Below the pieces are notes generated by a model. It was not told where the DNA came from. It saw nothing but the letters and a program-made list of their open reading frames with translations, and searched no databases. Below are positions 25,031 to 34,572 of a stretch of 64,000 bases of DNA, piece by piece. How positions within the stretch are numbered: position 1 is the stretch's first letter; each line of letters begins with the position of its first letter. Location of the stretch: NCBI GenBank assembly GCA_003132205.1, contig PKWY01000056.1, positions 39,337 through 103,336 of the forward strand, written 5' to 3'. Origin of the DNA: Acidimicrobiaceae bacterium. Lineage in GTDB: Bacteria > Actinomycetota > Acidimicrobiia > Acidimicrobiales > RAAP-2. The position numbers and the translations under genes are program-made.

Positions 25031-26071
25031 ATGCCGTCCGCCTACGAATACAGCAAGGAAGAGTTGTCCGAACTGCTGGCGGGCGAACCGCGCTACCGCG
25101 TTGATCAGGTGTGGCACGGCCTCTGGGAAGAGGCTCAGGAGATCGGCGGGATCACGACCATCCCGAAGGCCCTGCGCGCTCGCTTGAGCGAGCAGTTCGC
25201 GCCGGGTCTTCAAGTGGTGAACGACGTCGAGAGCGATCGTGGCGCCACCCGCAAGTGGGTTTTTCGATTGAACGACGGCTCGACCATCGAGACGGTCTTG
25301 ATGAGCTACGAGGACCGGGTGACGGTCTGCGTCTCGTCCCAAGCCGGCTGCGCGATGGGCTGCACGTTCTGCGCGACCGGACAGGCCGGATTCACCCGCC
25401 ATCTGAGCGCCGGTGAAGTTCTCGAACAGGTCATGTTCGCGGCGCGCGCGGCGTCGCCTCGTCGGCTCTCCAACGTCGTGTTCATGGGCATGGGGGAGCC
25501 GCTCGCGAACTACAACGTGACGGTGAACGTGGTGAAGCGGCTTCACGAGTATCGCGGGCTCTCCGCGCGCCATCTCACGGTCTCCACCGTCGGCGTCGCC
25601 CCGGCGATCGAGCGCCTCGCGAAGGAAGGCTTGCCGCTGACGCTGGCGGTGAGCCTGCACGCGGCGAACAACGAGACACGGAACGAACTGGTGCCCCTCA
25701 ACCGCCGTTACCCGCTCGAGCGGCTCCACGAGGCGTGCGAGTTCTGGATCGAGACCACATCGCGCCGGTTGAGTTTCGAATGGGCCCTGATCGACCAGGT
25801 GAACGACACGGATCAGGCCCTCGACGAGCTCGTGCGCTACGCCAATTCGCTGCGCGCCCACGTTAATCTCATTCCGCTCAATCCGACGCCGGGCTACCTC
25901 GTTCGAGGATCATCGCCCGATCGCGTTCGCTATTTTCGCGACGGTCTCGAGGCGCAGGGAATCAATGTCACGGTGCGCAACACCCGCGGTCGCTCCATCG
26001 ACGCGGCGTGCGGACAACTCGCCAATGTCACCAACGCCAAGCACCGGTCAATCCCCGTCAGGTCGGCCTAG
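25031..26071 (+). CDS. rlmN: 23S rRNA (adenine2503-C2)-methyltransferase / tRNA A37 methyltransferase RlmN
   Basis: Radical SAM enzyme of 346 aa. The [4Fe-4S] motif is CAMGCTFCATGQAGFTRHL near residues 110-128. It has the FMGMGEPLANYNV and STVGVAPAI loops, LAVSLHA, and the C-terminal catalytic Cys in RSIDAACGQLA. There is no HTH-type Cfr-specific change that I can see. Its last 14 bases overlap the convergent MFS gene. Confidence 0.96.
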   Translation: MPSAYEYSKEELSELLAGEPRYRVDQVWHGLWEEAQEIGGITTIPKALRARLSEQFAPGLQVVNDVESDRGATRKWVFRLNDGSTIETVLMSYEDRVTVCVSSQAGCAMGCTFCATGQAGFTRHLSAGEVLEQVMFAARAASPRRLSNVVFMGMGEPLANYNVTVNVVKRLHEYRGLSARHLTVSTVGVAPAIERLAKEGLPLTLAVSLHAANNETRNELVPLNRRYPLERLHEACEFWIETTSRRLSFEWALIDQVNDTDQALDELVRYANSLRAHVNLIPLNPTPGYLVRGSSPDRVRYFRDGLEAQGINVTVRNTRGRSIDAACGQLANVTNAKHRSIPVRSA

Positions 26072-27290
26072 CCGCTTCGTTCTTCCAGAACGCCGGACGC
26101 GCACGTATCAAGCCGAGGATACCGAGAATGCAGGCGACGCCACCGGAAACAATCGAGAACTCCACGGTGGTAAGGCCCGCGACGACGCCCGACTCGAGGT
26201 CTCCGAGGCGTGGGCCGCCGGTGACGACCGCCATCTGCACCGAGGAGATTCGACCTCGGAACTCGTCGGTTATCGCATTCTGAAGAACGTAGTTGCGAAG
26301 AATGGTCGAGATGACGTCGGTGGCGCCGGCGAACGCGAGGCATCCGAGCCCAACCCACAGCACGTGCACGATCCCGAAGAGCGCCATCGAGGCTCCCCAC
26401 GCCATCACCACGACCGCAATGAGACGACCCTGTCGACGCACGCGGTCGATCCAGCCGGTGAAGATCGCCATGACGAGCGCGCCGACGCTCGACGCGGCGT
26501 AAAGGAGACCGAGGGTTCGAGGACCTCCGTGATACACCGCAATAGCCAGCGCGGGAAAGAGCGCGCGGGGTAGCCCGAAGACCATGGCGTTCAGGTCGGC
26601 GAGATAGACCGCCTGGGCGATGGCGTTCGTGCGCACGTAGCGGAACCCGTCGCCAATCGCTCGCAGCATGGCGGTGCCCGTATGCTCGCCACTCGGCTTC
26701 ATCGCTGACATGAAGAGGGTGAAGCCCGCCAAGGCGACGAAGGTCAGCGCGTCGATGGCGTAGCACGACGAGAGTCCCACGGCGGCGAGCAGGACTCCGG
26801 CGAGCGCCGCACCGAGGACGGTTCCCAGGTTCATCAGGATTTGATTGAGCGAATACGCCGCGATCAGCTGGTCGGGCTTCACCATCTTGGGAATCGCGGC
26901 GCTGCGAATCGGACCAACGAAGCCCGCCACTCCGGCCGCCACCGCCGCGAGGGCGAGCAGGACCTCCAGGTGGCTGTGATGGAGCTGCGCGTTGAGCGCG
27001 AGTCCGGCGCTCAGTAACGCCGAGACGAGCGATCCCAGCACGAGGAGAGTCCGCTTGTCGAGACGGTCGCCCATCGCGCCACCCCAGAGCGAGCCCGCGA
27101 TGAGGAAGGGGAGTTGGATGCCGCTCGCGAGTCCGACCCACAGGCTCGAATGGGTCTCGTGGTACACCTGATAGGGAACGGCGACGATCGTCAGGTTACT
27201 GCCGAGTAGAGAGACTAACTGTCCGAAGTACAGGAGACGGAAGTCGCGATTCTCCCGCAGGGGTCGCGTGTCGACGAAGAGCCTGGGCAC
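26058..27290 (-). CDS. MFS transporter, EntS/MFS_3-like
   Basis: The 410-aa protein has 12 hydrophobic helices. The N-terminal stretch LRENRDFRLLYFGQLVSLLGSNLTIVAVPYQVY is typical of MFS_3 exporters (enterobactin exporter-like), with GDRLDKRTLLVLGS after TM2 and SLNQILMNLGTVLGAALAGVLL later. GTG 27290 is the start. It is divergent from the 2-oxoacid dehydrogenase operon (55-bp gap) and convergent with rlmN (14-base overlap). No siderophore genes are nearby; substrate unknown. Confidence 0.88.
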   Translation of the reverse strand: MPRLFVDTRPLRENRDFRLLYFGQLVSLLGSNLTIVAVPYQVYHETHSSLWVGLASGIQLPFLIAGSLWGGAMGDRLDKRTLLVLGSLVSALLSAGLALNAQLHHSHLEVLLALAAVAAGVAGFVGPIRSAAIPKMVKPDQLIAAYSLNQILMNLGTVLGAALAGVLLAAVGLSSCYAIDALTFVALAGFTLFMSAMKPSGEHTGTAMLRAIGDGFRYVRTNAIAQAVYLADLNAMVFGLPRALFPALAIAVYHGGPRTLGLLYAASSVGALVMAIFTGWIDRVRRQGRLIAVVVMAWGASMALFGIVHVLWVGLGCLAFAGATDVISTILRNYVLQNAITDEFRGRISSVQMAVVTGGPRLGDLESGVVAGLTTVEFSIVSGGVACILGILGLIRARPAFWKNEAARPT

Positions 27291-27345
27291 CCGTTCATCG
27301 TAGGAGACTATGGTTCCATAGGGGTTGGTGGTCTAAGGAGAGTCG

Positions 27346-28413
27346 ATGATCGACGAGGAACTGGTCCAGCTACTTTCACCCGAAGGCGAGCGGGTTTCGC
27401 ATCCTCAGTATCAAAGTTCGCTGAGCGACGAAGAGATCTTCGGTCTGTATCGCGACATGGTGATCGTTCGCCGTCTCTGCAACGAGTCGACTTCTTTGCA
27501 GCGCCAGGGGCAACTGGCCCTCTGGGCTCCGGTCCAGGGCCAAGAGGCCGCGCAGATCGGCGCCGGTCGAGCACTGGCCCCGATGGATTTCACGTTTCCC
27601 TCGTATCGCGAGCACGGCGTCGCATGGTGCCGGGGTGTGCCGCCAGAAGACATGCTGCGCGTGTTTCGCGCGGTGAGCAACGGTGGCTGGGATCCCCAGA
27701 GGTACCGTCACGCCCTTCCAACGATTGTCCTCGGTAATCAGGCACTACACGCCGTTGGCTACGCCATGGGCGTTCAACGCGACGGTGCCGAAGAGGCCGT
27801 GATGACGTTCTTCGGTGACGGGGCGTCGAGCCAGGGCGACGTGCTTGAGTCCTTCGTCTGGGCCGCATCCTTCAACGCTCCCGTCGTGTTCTTCTGCCAG
27901 AACAACCAGTGGGGAATCTCGACGCCCTCTACGCTCCAGTCCAGAGTCCCCCTCTACCGGCGCGCTCAAGGATTCGGATTCCCCGGGATCCGTGTTGACG
28001 GTAACGACGTGCTGGCCGTGTACGAAGTCACCAAGCGCGCACTCGAGAATGCGCGCGTGGGCGGCGGTCCGACGTTGATCGAGGCATTCACGTACCGCAT
28101 GGGTGCGCACACGACGTCGGACGACCCGACGCGCTATCGAGTTGACGCGGAGGTCGAGGTGTGGAAGCACCGTGATCCCGTCGAGCGCGTAAAGGCCCTG
28201 CTCGTGCGAGGGCACAACGTCAAGAGCGCGGTGTTCGGCCAGGTCGCCGCCGAGGCGGACGCGATGGCGCTGAAGCTGCGCGACGACGTGCTGGCCATGG
28301 GCCGCCCCGACCCCATCACGATGTTCGACAACGCTTACGCCGACGCGCACCCGCTCATCGAAGAGGGACGCCGTGAGATGATCGAACTCGGGATCAGCGG
28401 AGGTGCACGCTGA
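27346..28413 (+). CDS. 2-oxoacid dehydrogenase E1 component, alpha subunit (branched-chain or pyruvate)
   Basis: Thiamine-diphosphate-dependent decarboxylase subunit, 355 aa. It has RRLCNESTSLQRQGQLALWAPVQGQEAAQIGAGRAL at the N-terminus, PSYREHGVAWCRG, and the ThDP/Mg motif FFGDGASSQGDVLESF running to NNQWGIS. The phosphorylation-loop-like segment YRMGAHTTSDDPTRY is present. The type occurs in both PdhA and BkdA annotations of actinobacteria, so substrate is open. Ribosome site AAGGAG lies 5 bases before ATG 27346. The stop overlaps the beta-subunit start (TGATG). Confidence 0.93.
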   Translation: MIDEELVQLLSPEGERVSHPQYQSSLSDEEIFGLYRDMVIVRRLCNESTSLQRQGQLALWAPVQGQEAAQIGAGRALAPMDFTFPSYREHGVAWCRGVPPEDMLRVFRAVSNGGWDPQRYRHALPTIVLGNQALHAVGYAMGVQRDGAEEAVMTFFGDGASSQGDVLESFVWAASFNAPVVFFCQNNQWGISTPSTLQSRVPLYRRAQGFGFPGIRVDGNDVLAVYEVTKRALENARVGGGPTLIEAFTYRMGAHTTSDDPTRYRVDAEVEVWKHRDPVERVKALLVRGHNVKSAVFGQVAAEADAMALKLRDDVLAMGRPDPITMFDNAYADAHPLIEEGRREMIELGISGGAR

Positions 28414-29399
28414 TGGCCACGACGACCATGACGATGGCGAAGGCGCTCAACGAGGGGCTTCGCCGCGCGATGGAGAAGGACAAGAAGGTCCTTCTCATGG
28501 GCGAGGACATCGGCAAGCTCGGCGGCGTGTTTCGCATCACCGACGGGCTGCAGAAGGACTTCGGCGAGGACCGCGTCATCGACGCACCGCTCGCGGAGTC
28601 GGCCATCGTCGGCACCGCGGTGGGCCTCGCTATTCGTGGGTACCGCACGGTGTGCGAGATACAGTTCGACGGTTTCGTCTATCCCGCGTTCGACCAGATC
28701 GTCTCCCAGGTGGCGAAACTGCGCAAGCGTTCGGAAGGTGTGTACACCTTGGGGCTCGTGATTCGCCTGCCCTTCCAGGGCGGCATCGGCGCCATCGAGC
28801 ACCACTCGGAGAGTCCGGAGGCGTACTTCGCCCACACGGCCGGACTGCGCGTGGTGTCGTGCTCGACCCCTAACGACGCTTACTGGATGATCCAGCAGTC
28901 AGTCGAGCACGACGACCCGATCATCTTCTGCGAACCGAAGAGCCGCTACTGGGAGAAGGGCGAAGTCGATCTCGACAACGCGCCGCACGGACTCTTCGAC
29001 GCCGTGGTCCGCCGCGAGGGAAACGACGTCACGGCCATCGGTTACGGCTCGAGCGTGAAGACGATCCTTCGCGCCGCCGCGACCGCCGCGACCGAGGGCG
29101 TATCGATGGAAGTGATCGATGCCCGATCAATCGCGCCGCTCGACTTCGCGCCGATGATCAAGTCCCTGGAAAAGACCGGTCACCTGGTGGTCGTTCAAGA
29201 GGCGCCGCGCACGGCATCGGTCGGATCCGAGATCGTGGCGGAACTCACGGAGCGTTGTTTCTACTCGCTTCGGGCCCCGGGGATACGCGTGAGCGGCTAC
29301 CACGTTCCGTATCCTCCCTCGCGGATCGAAGATGACTACCGACCGTCTGTCGACCGCATCCTTGACGCGGTTGACCGAGTGATGGGATTTGAAAGTTGA
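28413..29399 (+). CDS. 2-oxoacid dehydrogenase E1 component, beta subunit
   Basis: The 328-aa protein contains LLMGEDIGKLGGVFRITDGL, DAPLAESAIVGTAVGLAI, CEIQFDGFVYPAFDQIVSQVAK, and the C-terminal transketolase domain (VIDARSIAPLDF, VVVQEAPRTASVGSEIVAEL). It pairs with the alpha subunit in an alpha2beta2 E1. Coupled to its neighbours at both ends (TGATG with E1-alpha, TTGA with E2). Confidence 0.94.
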   Translation: MATTTMTMAKALNEGLRRAMEKDKKVLLMGEDIGKLGGVFRITDGLQKDFGEDRVIDAPLAESAIVGTAVGLAIRGYRTVCEIQFDGFVYPAFDQIVSQVAKLRKRSEGVYTLGLVIRLPFQGGIGAIEHHSESPEAYFAHTAGLRVVSCSTPNDAYWMIQQSVEHDDPIIFCEPKSRYWEKGEVDLDNAPHGLFDAVVRREGNDVTAIGYGSSVKTILRAAATAATEGVSMEVIDARSIAPLDFAPMIKSLEKTGHLVVVQEAPRTASVGSEIVAELTERCFYSLRAPGIRVSGYHVPYPPSRIEDDYRPSVDRILDAVDRVMGFES

Positions 29400-30766
29400 G
29401 CCAGGAAATCTTCCTCCTACCGGACGTCGGCGAAGGACTCGTCGAGGCAGAGATCGTCACCTGGAAGGTGAAAGTCGGTGACGTCGTCATCCTGAATCAG
29501 CCGCTCGTGGACATCGAGACCGCCAAGGCAACGGTTGAGTTGCCGAGCCCGTGCGCGGGAAGAGTATTGGCGCTGCACGGTGACGTGGGTGACGTGATGG
29601 AAGTGCACAAGCCGCTCATCACGTTTGAGGTGGACGGTGGGGCAGGCGCCTCGACGCCTGAACCGCGTAATGGTGAGGCGCCGGTCGGTGAGGGCCGCGA
29701 GGCGGTATTGATTGGCTACGGCGTCGCCAACGAGGACGCACTGGCCACCCGCAAGCACCGGCGCACCGGCAGCGCCGGGCCGTTATCCTCGCCGTCGCCG
29801 GCGGCCGTCGCACTCGTCAGTTCCGACAGCGCCCCTCGCAGCACGCCACCGGTTCGCCTCTACGCCAAGCAGCACGGCATCGACTTGAGCTCGCTGACCG
29901 GCTCGGGCCGTGACGGCTTGATCACCCGCGGCGACGTCGAGCGCGCCGTGGGAAACCCGGCGGGTGCGCTCGACGTCGCGCCATCTCGGGCCAGCGTGCC
30001 GATCACGGGTCCGAATACGACGTCGCGATTCGTGGGCCGTGATCTCGAATCGTGGTCGAGCGGGCCGAAGGAGGAGCGCATCCCCGTGAAGGGCGTACTT
30101 CGCTCGATGTCCGACGCCATGGTGCAGAGCGCGTTCAGCGCCCCCCACGCCGCGGTGTGGGTTCGCGTTGACGCGACCAAGACCGTCGAACTGCTGGCCG
30201 CGTTGAAGAAGCACCCCAATATGGCGGGCCTGCGACTCTCGCCGCTCACGATCATCGCGCTGGCGGTATGTGACGCCGCTCGTCATTATCCGGGCATCAA
30301 CTCCAGTTTCGACTCATCGACCAACGAGGTAGTTGTTCGTCGCTGCGTGAATCTGGGAATCGCCGCTGACACGCCGCGAGGTCTCATCGTGCCCAATATC
30401 AAGGGCGCCGATCAGCTGGACCTCGTTGGAATGGCCGAGGCGCTGAACGTGCTCGTGGACAAGGCCCGCAACGGGACCACGACACCGAACGAGATGATCG
30501 GCACGACGTTGTCGATCACCAACGTGGGTCCTTTCGGCGTGGACGCCGCGGTGCCCATCTTGCCTCCGGGCACGGGGGCGATCCTCGCCATGGGCCGGAT
30601 TGCGAAGGCGCCATGGGTCGTCGACGACGCAGTTGTCGTGCGCCACGTGGTGGAGATCGCGATGTCCTTCGACCACCGTCAGGTGGACGGGGCCATGGCG
30701 TCAGCGGTGCTCTCGCACATTGGCAGGTTCCTTCAGGACCCGGCTACCGCGCTCTTGGCGGGCTAG
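29396..30766 (+). CDS. 2-oxoacid dehydrogenase E2, dihydrolipoamide acyltransferase
   Basis: The 456-aa protein has one lipoyl domain (residues 4-80, lipoylated Lys44 in DIETAKATVELPSP), a Pro/Ser/Ala linker, a peripheral subunit-binding domain (RSTPPVRLYAKQHGIDLSSL to RGDVERAV, about residues 150-190), and a C-terminal catalytic domain ending with the SFDHRQVDGAMASAV active site. The start is TTG 29396, forced by the overlap with the E1-beta stop. No E3 gene is in the window, so lipoamide dehydrogenase must be encoded elsewhere. Its last four bases overlap the convergent peroxiredoxin gene. Confidence 0.93.
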   Translation: MSQEIFLLPDVGEGLVEAEIVTWKVKVGDVVILNQPLVDIETAKATVELPSPCAGRVLALHGDVGDVMEVHKPLITFEVDGGAGASTPEPRNGEAPVGEGREAVLIGYGVANEDALATRKHRRTGSAGPLSSPSPAAVALVSSDSAPRSTPPVRLYAKQHGIDLSSLTGSGRDGLITRGDVERAVGNPAGALDVAPSRASVPITGPNTTSRFVGRDLESWSSGPKEERIPVKGVLRSMSDAMVQSAFSAPHAAVWVRVDATKTVELLAALKKHPNMAGLRLSPLTIIALAVCDAARHYPGINSSFDSSTNEVVVRRCVNLGIAADTPRGLIVPNIKGADQLDLVGMAEALNVLVDKARNGTTTPNEMIGTTLSITNVGPFGVDAAVPILPPGTGAILAMGRIAKAPWVVDDAVVVRHVVEIAMSFDHRQVDGAMASAVLSHIGRFLQDPATALLAG

Positions 30767-31218
30767 GGCTTCAGCTTTGCCAGCGCCTCCAAGGCGCGCT
30801 CGGCGTGGACGTTCATGTTCAGTTCGCTGGTGATGATGTCGATCACCCGCCGATCCTGACCGATGACGAACGTCGTCCGCTTCACCTTCAGGAAGTCGAC
30901 GGCCCGCTTCACGTTGAACTGCTTCGCGACGACGCCGTCGGTGTCGGCGAGCAGGGGGTAGTCCAGGTTGTTCTGCGACGTGAACTGGGCTTGACGGTCG
31001 ACGCTGTCCATGGAGATACCGACGCGCTGCGCGCCGAGGGCCGCGAACTCCGACGCCAAGTCCCGGAAGTAGCAGGACTCCTTGGTGCAGCCCTTGGTCA
31101 TCGCGGCAGGGTAGAAGAAGAGCACCACCGGGCCCGACTCGAGGAGCGTGGAGAGCGTGCGTGGCGTCCCGGCTTGATCGAGCAGTGCGAAGTCGGTAAC
31201 GAGGTCGCCAATTTGCAT
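30763..31218 (-). CDS. peroxiredoxin, BCP/PrxQ type
   Basis: Thiol peroxidase of 151 aa. The peroxidatic motif is FYPAAMTKGCTKESCYFRD, with Cys44 and a second Cys five residues later, the PrxQ spacing that forms an intramolecular disulfide. The usual P-x3-T-x2-C helix (P37, T41, C44) is kept. It is 9 bp behind the response-regulator gene on the same strand, so the two are likely co-transcribed. Reduction by TrxA is expected. Confidence 0.92.
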   Translation of the reverse strand: MQIGDLVTDFALLDQAGTPRTLSTLLESGPVVLFFYPAAMTKGCTKESCYFRDLASEFAALGAQRVGISMDSVDRQAQFTSQNNLDYPLLADTDGVVAKQFNVKRAVDFLKVKRTTFVIGQDRRVIDIITSELNMNVHAERALEALAKLKP

Positions 31219-31227
31219 AGGGACAGA

Positions 31228-31920
31228 CTAAGCGTCGAGGCGAAAGCCCACCCCGCGGATGGTGATGAGGTGGCCTGGATTGCCGGGATCGTCCTCGATC
31301 TTTTGGCGCAGGCGCTTGACGTGGGTGTCGAGGGTTCGGGTGTCGGAGAGCTCAAGGCCCCACCACAGCGTGTCGAGGCAGACCTCGCGGGTCACCACCT
31401 GGCCGAGGCGTGAGGCGAAGAGCGCCAGGAGATCGAACTCCTTGCGGCTGAGTTCGATCTCGATTCCCCGTCGGGTGACGGTCCGGCGGATGAAGTCGAT
31501 GCGCAGGTCGCCGAAGGTGATGATCTCGTCGTCGGTGTTGGTCACCGGCCGTCGAAGGACTGCTCGCATGCGTGCGACCAACTCGCGAAGACGGTACGGC
31601 TTCGTCACGTAGTCCGCGGCGCCGATCTCGAGGCCGAGCACGACGTCGACCTCAGAGGTTCGCGCCGACACCATGATGACGGGAATCCGGGAGGTGTCGT
31701 AGATCTCGCGGCAGTAGTCGATGCCCGAGCCGTCGGGAAGCATCACGTCGAGCAGGACCAGGTCGGGTTTGAAGTTGCTCATCACCTCGCGGGCCTGGGT
31801 AATGGTGCTCGCCGCCACCACGACGAAGCCCTCGACGGTGAGCCCGATGTTGAGGGCGTCCTGGTAGCTCTCTTCGTCTTCGACGACCATCACCACGCTG
31901 CGGCCCTCGGGATCAGCCAC
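31228..31920 (-). CDS. OmpR-family response regulator, orphan
   Basis: The 230-aa protein has a receiver domain (VMVVEDEESYQDALN; phosphoacceptor Asp in DLVLLDVMLPDGSG; VIMVSARTSEVD; conserved Lys in ADYVTKPYRLREL) and a winged-helix DNA-binding domain (EIELSRKEFDLLALFASRLGQVVTREVCLDTLW to THVKRLRQKIEDDPGNPGHLITIRGVGFRL). GTG 31920 has GAGG at a fitting distance; the longer frame to 32001 shows no homology in its first 27 residues. There is no histidine kinase gene nearby. Confidence 0.92.
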   Translation of the reverse strand: MADPEGRSVVMVVEDEESYQDALNIGLTVEGFVVVAASTITQAREVMSNFKPDLVLLDVMLPDGSGIDYCREIYDTSRIPVIMVSARTSEVDVVLGLEIGAADYVTKPYRLRELVARMRAVLRRPVTNTDDEIITFGDLRIDFIRRTVTRRGIEIELSRKEFDLLALFASRLGQVVTREVCLDTLWWGLELSDTRTLDTHVKRLRQKIEDDPGNPGHLITIRGVGFRLDA

Positions 31921-32191
31921 GGCAACCTCGTTGAGAAACAGGGCCGAAGGCAACGAACACGACACGTGATCGGATTGGTCGGGGAGAGCGCAGTCGATCA
32001 CGTGTCATGAGGCCAACGTAAAGAGGTTGGGTTACCGCAAGGTGAAAGTCGCGCTATCGAAAGGTGGTAATTGAATGAAACTTTTTGAGTTCTTCGCCAA
32101 AAGAGGACAAATAGTCCTGATCGACTCTCAGGCGTTCAAATCTCGTGCGAAAGAGCAGCTTGGTAGGGGACGACCGATGGCCAGAGGCGAG

Positions 32192-33643
32192 CTACGACGC
32201 GCCCACCGTGAAGGCCGAATAGTTGGTCGCGTCGCTCAAGTAGCTCCCGACGGCATCGCAGACGCCGCTCTTCTGGCATACGAGGGCGTAGACGCCGCCC
32301 CCGATGCCCACGCCGCCGGCGTTGGATGGCAGGGCGAGCCTGCTGGCGGCCCTCCAGACGTGCCCGGTCTCGTTGACGATCATCGCCTGGTACTTTCCGG
32401 CCGCGTCAAGGTAGGCGGCGCCCGCGCTGCAGTTGCCGGGCGACTGGCACGACAGCGAAACGACGCCTCCGTTGTGACTGGTTTGCGTGGCTCCGCCGGG
32501 CAGGGCAAGTTCGCTCGAAGCCTGCCACCTGCCGCTCGTCTCGTTCACGAGGAACCCTTGGTACTTGCTCGTCTTGTCCAGGTACTGGCCGCCGGTGGCG
32601 CAGTTTCCCGGCGTTGCGCAGGAAATTCCTTGAAATCCGAAGAGGAGCACTTGGGGATTCACCCCGGCGCCAGCGGGCATTCTGAGCTCACTCGCCCGGG
32701 CCCACGCGCCGTGGACTTCGTTGGCGACGAGGGCTTCGACACCCGCGCCCGTTGCGTTGTAGGTCCCCACGGCGCTGCAGTTGCCGGCGCTCGCGCACGC
32801 CACCTCGCTTAGGGCTGCTCCCGCGAAGCTGCTGGCATTTCCCGGCAGCGACGTGGAGATCGCGGGCCTCCAGGACCTGGCGACCTCGTTCACGACGAGC
32901 GTGTGGGTGACGTTGTTGGCGTCGATGTACGAGCCCACCGCGCTGCAGTTGCCGGCGGACCCGCAGGCGATCTGGTTGAGCGATACGTAGGGATTCGCGC
33001 CGATGCCGGCGGGAAGCCCGACCTCTCTGGCCGCCGACCACGTTCCTCCGAGTTCGTCCACGACGAAACCCTCGATCATGGGAGAAGGACTGGCGGCGAC
33101 GTCATAGGTGCCCACCGCGCTGCAGTAGCCCGGCGAGCTGCACGAGACCGAACGCAGCGCCGACGCCTGGTTGCTCTTAATGGCGTTGACGGGCAGCGCG
33201 ACCTCCTTCGCCGCGAGCCACTTGCCGCCCACTTCATCGGCGATGAAGCTCAACTGGTTCAGCGCCGCGTCGTAGTAAGTTCCCGCCGCGCTGCATCGCC
33301 CCACCGATCCGCACGAGATGCCCGAAATCGACACGCCATCCTTCACCACCGCATTCGCCGGTGGCGTCAACGGTGTTGGCGACCGCCACACGCCTTTGAC
33401 CTCATTGAGAAGCAGCCCGAGATCGTTGCCGGCGGAGCCGACGTACACGCCTCCGGCCACGCAGTTCCTGGCCGACGGGCAGGACAGATACGGGAGGAAC
33501 CCGTCGTACACGCCTGTTGCGCCGGTGGGAAGCGCGGCGTGTCTGGCGCCGTGCCACGCAGGGTCGGTGGCGGCGTAGGCCGGCACGGCAAACGACACGG
33601 TCACCAACGAGGCGATCAGGAGTGCTGCGCGTGGGAACTTCAT
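32192..33643 (-). CDS. secreted protein of eight Cys-pair repeats, probable beta-propeller
   Basis: The 483-aa protein has a signal peptide (cleavage near AYA-ATD) and then eight repeats of about 50-60 aa. Each reads roughly L-x-x-(I/V)-(S/A)-C-x-S-x-G-N-C-S-A-V-G-x-Y, about 10 variable residues, V-x-N-E-x-x-G-x-W-x-x-A-x-x-x-x-L-P. The paired cysteines (C-x5-C) suit one disulfide per blade in an extracellular protein. The last repeat is truncated after the Y strand. Similar repeats occur in secreted proteins of Acidimicrobiia and related actinobacteria as I recall. Function unknown; adhesion or binding is possible. Confidence 0.8.
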   Translation of the reverse strand: MKFPRAALLIASLVTVSFAVPAYAATDPAWHGARHAALPTGATGVYDGFLPYLSCPSARNCVAGGVYVGSAGNDLGLLLNEVKGVWRSPTPLTPPANAVVKDGVSISGISCGSVGRCSAAGTYYDAALNQLSFIADEVGGKWLAAKEVALPVNAIKSNQASALRSVSCSSPGYCSAVGTYDVAASPSPMIEGFVVDELGGTWSAAREVGLPAGIGANPYVSLNQIACGSAGNCSAVGSYIDANNVTHTLVVNEVARSWRPAISTSLPGNASSFAGAALSEVACASAGNCSAVGTYNATGAGVEALVANEVHGAWARASELRMPAGAGVNPQVLLFGFQGISCATPGNCATGGQYLDKTSKYQGFLVNETSGRWQASSELALPGGATQTSHNGGVVSLSCQSPGNCSAGAAYLDAAGKYQAMIVNETGHVWRAASRLALPSNAGGVGIGGGVYALVCQKSGVCDAVGSYLSDATNYSAFTVGAS

Positions 33644-33897
33644 GTGGTGCTCCGCTATCTAAGACTTGCTTCGAAGTTGAGATGGCGAGATGAGCAGAGT
33701 AGAAATCGAGGATTCGTTTCGCCTGATACCTGCGCCAGTTCCAAGTATAAGGAGGAACATTCTGTTCCCCCAAGGAATGGCGGTTCAGTCGACACCCTTT
33801 ACAACATTCTTAATTTCCCGATGCCCGGAAACGTGATGAATCACGCAGTTCGATCAGTTTCCGTGCGGCACGACTCAAACCAAGCTTTGGACTTGAG

Positions 33898-34542
33898 TCA
33901 GTCCCCGTGTTCGATGGTCTTCTCCGAGTCCGTCGCGAGCTGGCCAATTCCCGATGCGAGCATTGCGGAATTGGGAATCATGAGTATTCCGTCTTCGGTG
34001 CGTACGGTCACGTAGGTGAGCCCGATGCCCTCGACCCAGGCGTCGAGAACTCCAATCATTCCTGAACGTATACGGATGTGGTCACCTACGCCAAACGGCC
34101 GGGCGAAGAGAAGAACCAGCGACGCGAAGATATTGGCCAGGCTTTGTTGGGCCGCGATGCCGAGCACGACACCAGCGACGCCGGCGCCGATGAGCAGACG
34201 TTGGGCCGAGACACCGATTACCGCAAAGATCGCAAAGAGCACTATTACGTAGCCAAGGCCCGTCGCGACGAGACGGACCGCGGCCCCGGCCGATTTCACC
34301 GATTGGCGGGTAATGATACGTCCGAGGATCGCGGCGACACGTCGAACCGCCAGTATCCCCGAAACCAGGAGAATCAGCGCCGAAATCCACTCGATGAGTT
34401 TTGCGTGCGACGAGGTGGCGTGAAACCTCTGGAAATGTGAACCCACTACCAGGGCGGCGAGCGCCAAGAGCCCGACGATCATCGTCGTCAGGAGTTCGGA
34501 CTTGCGAAAGCTTGATGTTGGGCGGATCCTCGTGCGTGCCAT
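33898..34542 (-). CDS. small-conductance mechanosensitive channel, MscS family (short form)
   Basis: The 214-aa protein has three to four TM helices and then the MscS core: LLIGAGVAGVVLGIAAQQSLANIFASLVLLFARPFGVGDHIRI (pore helix TM3 and the start of the beta domain), and the RTEDGILMIPNSAML motif. The alpha/beta cytosolic domain is cut short compared with E. coli MscS (286 aa), ending just after the middle beta domain. ATG 34542 is preferred over a TTG three codons upstream. Confidence 0.88.
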   Translation of the reverse strand: MARTRIRPTSSFRKSELLTTMIVGLLALAALVVGSHFQRFHATSSHAKLIEWISALILLVSGILAVRRVAAILGRIITRQSVKSAGAAVRLVATGLGYVIVLFAIFAVIGVSAQRLLIGAGVAGVVLGIAAQQSLANIFASLVLLFARPFGVGDHIRIRSGMIGVLDAWVEGIGLTYVTVRTEDGILMIPNSAMLASGIGQLATDSEKTIEHGD

Positions 34543-34572
34543 TAGTGACAACTGTAACGAAGGTGCATTTCA

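Noticed and set aside
32075-32812. Plus-strand frame opening with MKLFEFFAKRG
   Set aside because: The first 40 residues fall in intergenic DNA, but the rest is antisense to the cysteine-repeat gene; no family match and no ribosome site.
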